Assembly: GCA_910584735.1 (NCBI GenBank)
Contig: CAJUBM010000104.1
Location: forward strand, 1-10,437
Direction of reading: 5' to 3'
DNA length: 10,437 nt
Source: an uncultured Muribaculaceae bacterium
Lineage (GTDB): Bacteria > Bacteroidota > Bacteroidia > Bacteroidales > Muribaculaceae
The position numbers were made by a program, and so were the translations under genes. Below are positions 7,060 through 10,437 of the stretch, one piece after another; the stretch's first letter is position 1; every line of letters starts with the position of its first letter. The notes beneath the pieces were generated by a model. The model searched no databases. It was not told the origin of the DNA and saw only the letters and a list, made by a program, of their open reading frames with translations.

Positions 7060-7086
7060 CCCGGAAATCCATCAAACATCCGAATA

Positions 7087-7839
7087 ATGACTGAAATAAA
7101 GGATTACTTCCCCAACAGGCGTACTATACGCCGCTATAGCGACAGCCCCCTACCCCCCGGGCTGCTTGAACGATTACTTCTCGAAGCCTCGCATGCCCCC
7201 ACCACGGGCAACATGCAGTTATACAGCGTAATCGTTTCATCCACAGCCGAAGAGAAAAGGCGTCTGGCACCCTTCCATTTCTCACAGCCGCAGGTAGAAA
7301 GCGCGGCCGCAGTGCTTACATTCTGTGCCGACTTCAACCGATTCTCACGCTGGTGCGAGCAACGGCAGGCATCCCCCTGCTACGACAACCTGCAGTCGTT
7401 CATGGCCGCCACACTCGACACCATAGCTTTCGCACAGCAATTCAACACATTGGCCGAACTGGAAGGATTAGGAGTATGCTGGCTGGGAACCACCACCTAT
7501 AACGCCGCAGAGATTGCCGGAGAATTATCCCTGCCACGCCTGACCGTCCCCTTAATCACACTGACGGTAGGTTATCCGGCCGAGGAAGGCTCCGATGTGG
7601 GACGCCTGCCGTTAGATGCGATAATGCATAACGGACGCTACACGGATTACTCCGATACGGACATAGACCGTCTGTACAAAGAAAAGGAGGAACGCTCCGA
7701 CTCGCGCCAATTCGTGGCCGAGAACAGCAAACAGACCTTGGCACAGGTATTCACCGATATCCGCTACCCACGTGCGAACAACGAACTGTTTTCCGACAAA
7801 TTCCTTGGTTTCCTGCGCTCTACAGGCTTTATCCACTGA
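7087..7839 (+). CDS. Nitroreductase family flavoprotein (NAD(P)H-dependent oxidoreductase)
   Basis: A soluble FMN enzyme that transfers electrons from NAD(P)H to nitro, quinone or flavin substrates; the physiological substrate cannot be read from sequence. It has 250 residues. The FMN-phosphate-binding arginine cluster RRTIRRY is at residues 11-17, the conserved APTTGNMQ segment at 37-44, GLGVCWLG at 127-134, and a basic stretch HNGRY at 181-185. The length and the C-terminal extension (residues 190-250) resemble the NfsA/Frp group rather than the short NfnB type. I start at ATG 7087 because the in-frame TTG 30 bases upstream falls within the promoter. The gene ends 5 bp from the convergent dnaA stop, with no terminator between them. 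Confidence 0.88.
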   Translation: MTEIKDYFPNRRTIRRYSDSPLPPGLLERLLLEASHAPTTGNMQLYSVIVSSTAEEKRRLAPFHFSQPQVESAAAVLTFCADFNRFSRWCEQRQASPCYDNLQSFMAATLDTIAFAQQFNTLAELEGLGVCWLGTTTYNAAEIAGELSLPRLTVPLITLTVGYPAEEGSDVGRLPLDAIMHNGRYTDYSDTDIDRLYKEKEERSDSRQFVAENSKQTLAQVFTDIRYPRANNELFSDKFLGFLRSTGFIH

Positions 7840-7844
7840 CAAAC

Positions 7845-9224
7845 CTATTCCCTGAATGACTTCTCTATGGCGGCAACGTCTTCCTGAAGTTTTTTCTCAA
7901 ATGCAAGACGTTCCTCTATATTCTTGCAGGCATAGAGAACCGTGGAGTGGTCGCGGCTCAGACGGGTGCCGATAGCTGTAAGGGGCATCTTGGCATGTTT
8001 CTTGGCAAGATACATCACCATCTGGCGCGCATCCGAGATGTCGCGCTTGCGCGATTTGGTGAAAATCTTGTCAGGGTCGATATTGAAATGCTCGGCCACA
8101 CCCTGGGTCACCATCTCAAAGTTTATGACACGCTTCTGCATCTTAACCACGTTTGCCATCACGTGGCGGGCCAGGTCAACGGTGACCTCGCGGTTAAGCA
8201 GCGTGGCATGAGCCAGCAGCGACACCACGATTCCCTCCAGTTCGCGCACGGAATCGGTGACATTCTCGGCTATATATTCCATAACCTCGCCGGGAATGGA
8301 AAGGCCGTCCTGCTCCGATTTCAGTTTGAGAACGGCGCGGCGCAGATTTATATCAGGCTTTTCAAGCTCCACGGTCATACCCCACTTGAAACGCGACAGC
8401 AGGCGCGACATCATACCCTTCAACTGCGTGGGGCACACATCGCTTGACATTATTATCTGCTTCTGGTTCTGATGGAGATGGTTGAAGATGTGGAAGAACG
8501 TGTTCTGCGTCTTCTCCTTGTCTACCAGATCCTGAATGTCATCTATTATAAGGGTGTCGATGCTTTGGTAGAAGTTGATGAACTCGTTAATCTTACCGTT
8601 GCGGGTGGCCACGGTGAACTGGCTCTCGAACAGACGCGCACTGACATAGAGGATGCGGCTCTGCGGATTGTTCTCCAGAATCTTTATACCTATAGCCTGT
8701 ATAAGATGAGTCTTCCCCACACCAGTGGGGCCGAACACGAACAACGGGTTGAACGTCTTGCAGCGCGGGTCAAGGGCGATAGCCTCACCTATGGCACGGG
8801 CTATCTTGTTAGACGTGCTTCCGCAATAGTTCTCGAACGTGTAACGGGGATTCAGCTGGGGATCGAAAGCCGCAGCGGCAGGAGTTTGGAAAAGACCGTT
8901 TGTCTGACGTTTCAACGCAGGTGACGACTGCAGGCCCGCCTCGTTCACAACGGTGTCGGGCTTGTTGTTCACCTGCAGGTGATGGTAATAGAGACCTTTG
9001 AACGATTCGCCATAGACCCTGTGCAGGGTGGGTACGAGTATGGGGAGATATGTGTTTTCGATATGCTCCACATAGAAAGCCGAAGGCACGGCGAGCGTCA
9101 GCTTGCCGTCCTCATATCCGAGCGAGGTTATAGGCTTGAACCAGGCGTCGAACTGCTCGGGCCGGATATTGTCGCGTATTATGCGCAGACACTCCTCCCA
9201 TAAGCGGGTGTGGTCGTTGGTCAT
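7845..9224 (-). CDS. dnaA: Chromosomal replication initiator protein DnaA
   Basis: An AAA+ ATPase that binds DnaA boxes at the origin, opens the duplex and helps load the replicative helicase; it also acts as a transcription factor. The 459 residues follow the standard order: domain I (about 1-85), a flexible linker (about 86-125), an AAA+ core (about 126-345) and a DNA-binding domain (about 365-459). Walker A is GPTGVGKT (165-172), Walker B LIIDDIQ (225-231), sensor 1 MSSD (259-262), a probable arginine finger in RLLSRF (R278) and sensor 2 in SVRELEG (R327). The DNA-binding signature SRDHSTVLYACK is at residues 423-434. The length is normal and the start is ATG with an AT-rich leader. dnaN is not beside it, unlike in many other phyla. 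The gene is convergent with the nitroreductase gene. Confidence 0.98.
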   Translation of the reverse strand: MTNDHTRLWEECLRIIRDNIRPEQFDAWFKPITSLGYEDGKLTLAVPSAFYVEHIENTYLPILVPTLHRVYGESFKGLYYHHLQVNNKPDTVVNEAGLQSSPALKRQTNGLFQTPAAAAFDPQLNPRYTFENYCGSTSNKIARAIGEAIALDPRCKTFNPLFVFGPTGVGKTHLIQAIGIKILENNPQSRILYVSARLFESQFTVATRNGKINEFINFYQSIDTLIIDDIQDLVDKEKTQNTFFHIFNHLHQNQKQIIMSSDVCPTQLKGMMSRLLSRFKWGMTVELEKPDINLRRAVLKLKSEQDGLSIPGEVMEYIAENVTDSVRELEGIVVSLLAHATLLNREVTVDLARHVMANVVKMQKRVINFEMVTQGVAEHFNIDPDKIFTKSRKRDISDARQMVMYLAKKHAKMPLTAIGTRLSRDHSTVLYACKNIEERLAFEKKLQEDVAAIEKSFRE

Positions 9225-9753
9225 TTTTAAGAAGTCTCAATCAGTTTGCCGCGCAAGGTTATGATGCCTAAACGAAAAGTCTGTACTACACAAGAGCAAA
9301 TCGGAAAACAGGGCAAAATGTGACGGCGCGGCCGAATCTTTTCCAATGCAAATTTCAGTCTATTTTTAATAAAAAACAAACGCATAAAAATTTGGTAATT
9401 TACCCTCAATATTAATATCCCTGTAATTCAGAGGCTTAACACAAAAGATAAATTGTTACTTCCGATATACCATACAACCACCTATAAATCAACAAAATAC
9501 ACACAAAAATTAAAGCCGGAAAACACACTTGCCAATCGGTATAAAACACTAAAAAACAGTGATGTCACACCCAGAGGGCGGGAAACACACAAATCATCAG
9601 CCAATTCTATTATTTAAAATGATTCCGAATAACAGCTATCCGGCAATATGAACCAACCATAGAGTTCTTTGTTCTACCTAAAGAGTTCAAAACGGCATCG
9701 AAAACATTTGAACATCGAAGCCTAAACTAAATCTTCATATTAAATATAAAAAG
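9225..9753. other. 529-bp AT-rich divergent region between dnaA and the superoxide dismutase gene
   Basis: No gene is supported here. It holds the candidate dnaA promoter. Bases 9465-9514 contain no G on the + strand, and the surrounding stretch is rich in A and C. AGAGTTC occurs twice as a direct repeat (9661-9667 and 9682-9688), spaced 21 bp apart, upstream of the superoxide dismutase gene. I found no perfect DnaA box in it and no clear -33/-7 pair for the superoxide dismutase gene. A 60-codon minus-strand frame in it has no support. Confidence 0.55.
9349..9380 (-). promoter_or_regulatory. Candidate dnaA promoter
   Basis: On the minus strand, TTTG (9380-9377) is followed after 20 bp by GAAATTTG (9356-9349). 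This fits the Bacteroidota promoter with one mismatch in the -7 element. Transcription would start near 9343, giving a leader of about 118 bases before the dnaA ATG. It has the same layout as the candidate nrdJ promoter. Confidence 0.4.
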
Positions 9754-10329
9754 ATGAAATACACCCAGCCCGACCTTCCTTACGCACATAACGCGTTAGA
9801 GCCGGTTATAAGCCAAGAGACCGTAGACTACCACTACGGTAAACATGAGAAAGCGTACATCGAAAACCTCAACAAGCTCATCGAAGGAACAGAGTTCGAG
9901 GAGATGCCCTTGGAAGATGTGATACGCGATGCGAAGGGGCCGTTGTTCAACAACGCTTCCCAGGCATGGAACCATATATTCTATTTCTTCTCTTTCTCAC
10001 CCGATGGCGGCGGTGAGCCGGAAGGAGAACTGAGGGCGGCAATTGATCGCCAGTTCGGCTCGTTCGACAACTTCAAGAAAGAATTCGTTGATGCCGGCGT
10101 CAGACTGTTCGGCTCAGGATGGGTATGGCTGTCGCGCGACAATGACGGACACCTGTTCATCACACAGGAATCAAACGCAGGCTCTCCGCTGACCCAGGGA
10201 CTAACCCCGATTCTGACGTTCGATGTATGGGAACACGCCTATTACCTCGATTATCAGAACCGCCGCAAGGATGCCCTGGATAAACTATGGGATATCATCG
10301 ACTGGACCATCGTAGAGGCAAGATACTGA
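9754..10329 (+). CDS. sodB: Superoxide dismutase [Fe/Mn]
   Basis: Converts superoxide to oxygen and hydrogen peroxide in the cytoplasm. It is 191 residues long, normal for the family, with no signal peptide. The four metal ligands are H27 (in DYHYGKH), H74 (in AWNH), D157 and H161 (in DVWEHAYY). Q70 in NNASQAWNH together with A142 in SNAGSP matches the pattern of Fe-type enzymes, where the active-site glutamine comes from the N-terminal half. The Bacteroides fragilis enzyme can use Fe or Mn, so metal use here should be treated as Fe or cambialistic. It stands alone on the + strand, divergent from dnaA, and is followed by a strong hairpin. Oxygen-responsive control is likely from family knowledge but not shown by the sequence. 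Confidence 0.96.
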   Translation: MKYTQPDLPYAHNALEPVISQETVDYHYGKHEKAYIENLNKLIEGTEFEEMPLEDVIRDAKGPLFNNASQAWNHIFYFFSFSPDGGGEPEGELRAAIDRQFGSFDNFKKEFVDAGVRLFGSGWVWLSRDNDGHLFITQESNAGSPLTQGLTPILTFDVWEHAYYLDYQNRRKDALDKLWDIIDWTIVEARY

Positions 10330-10353
10330 TGCCACTACAACAAAAAACTATAC

Positions 10354-10403
10354 AACAGAAGCGGTGTGTCAAAAAAGATGAATTTTGACACACCGCTTCT
10401 GTT
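10354..10403 (+). terminator. Long perfect stem-loop after the superoxide dismutase gene
   Basis: Two perfectly complementary 21-bp arms (10354-10374 and 10383-10403) enclose the 8-base loop AAGATGAA. The stem core is GCGGTGTGTC paired with GACACACCGC. It starts 24 bp after the stop codon. The 3' side lacks a long U run directly after the stem (GTTATATGAC follows), so it is a hairpin terminator or mRNA-stabilising element of unusual length. A palindromic repeat is an alternative. Confidence 0.7.
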
Positions 10404-10437
10404 ATATGACACTTTTGGCAATGGTAACTTTATAGTG

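Larger units (their letters stand above)
6676..7086. other. Divergent AT-rich intergenic control region
   Basis: This 411-bp gap separates nrdJ (-) from the nitroreductase gene (+). It holds the candidate promoters of both genes, the leader hairpin and the DnaA box. The stretch from about 6765 to 7050 is markedly AT-rich. A 7-bp inverted pair, GAGTGAC (6896-6902) and GTCACTC (6966-6972), brackets the DnaA box. I found no RNA gene, no B12 riboswitch motif and no convincing small ORF. Confidence 0.6.

Noticed and set aside
7057..7086. TTG upstream start for the nitroreductase
   Set aside because: The codon lies within a perfect TAnnTTTG promoter element, and family homology begins after the ATG at 7087.
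9227..9409. 60-aa minus-strand frame upstream of dnaA
   Set aside because: It spans the candidate dnaA promoter and leader, has an arbitrary composition and resembles no known small protein.

Overview
The window looks like chromosomal DNA from the phylum Bacteroidota, most likely order Bacteroidales, with a Muribaculaceae-like flavour (inference). The evidence is an AraC-type hybrid two-component regulator, a class II ribonucleotide reductase with a C-terminal zinc ribbon, a Bacteroides-type Fe/Mn superoxide dismutase, promoters of the TTTG / TAnnTTTG kind, a lack of Shine-Dalgarno sequences, and GC-rich genes separated by AT-rich gaps. I saw no tRNA, rRNA, CRISPR array, transposase or phage gene.

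Layout. (1) Positions 1-1325 hold the 3' part of a hybrid two-component system gene on the + strand. The ATPase half of the kinase, the receiver and the AraC DNA-binding domain remain. An in-frame stop and AT-rich DNA replace the dimerisation/phosphoacceptor domain and everything before it. (2) Positions 1326-1636 form a gap with a possible promoter and a 183-bp imperfect palindrome that resembles a miniature mobile element. (3) Positions 1637-2938 (+) encode a heavy-metal permease fused to an HMA metal-binding domain. (4) A minus-strand cluster reads from 6675 down to 2919: nrdJ (class II, B12-dependent ribonucleotide reductase), a HipA-like kinase of the HipA_2 type, and a DUF3037 protein. 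The last two are coupled by a TGATG overlap, and DUF3037 runs 20 bp into the permease gene from the opposite strand. (5) Positions 6676-7086 are a divergent, AT-rich control region with a perfect DnaA box, a candidate nrdJ promoter and a candidate nitroreductase promoter. (6) Positions 7087-7839 (+) encode a flavin nitroreductase, convergent with dnaA (9224-7845, -) and only 5 bp from it. (7) Positions 9225-9753 are a 529-bp AT-rich divergent gap. (8) Positions 9754-10329 (+) encode superoxide dismutase, followed by a long perfect hairpin.

How the parts fit. dnaA starts replication and nrdJ supplies deoxynucleotides. They lie close together, and both appear to have the same promoter layout on the minus strand (TTTG, 20 bp, GAnnTTTG). 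A consensus DnaA box lies just upstream of the nrdJ promoter, so DnaA control of nrdJ, or a role for this gap in the origin, is a reasonable hypothesis. The HipA_2/DUF3037 pair attached to nrdJ is the least understood part of the window. The superoxide dismutase and nitroreductase suit an anaerobe that meets oxygen.
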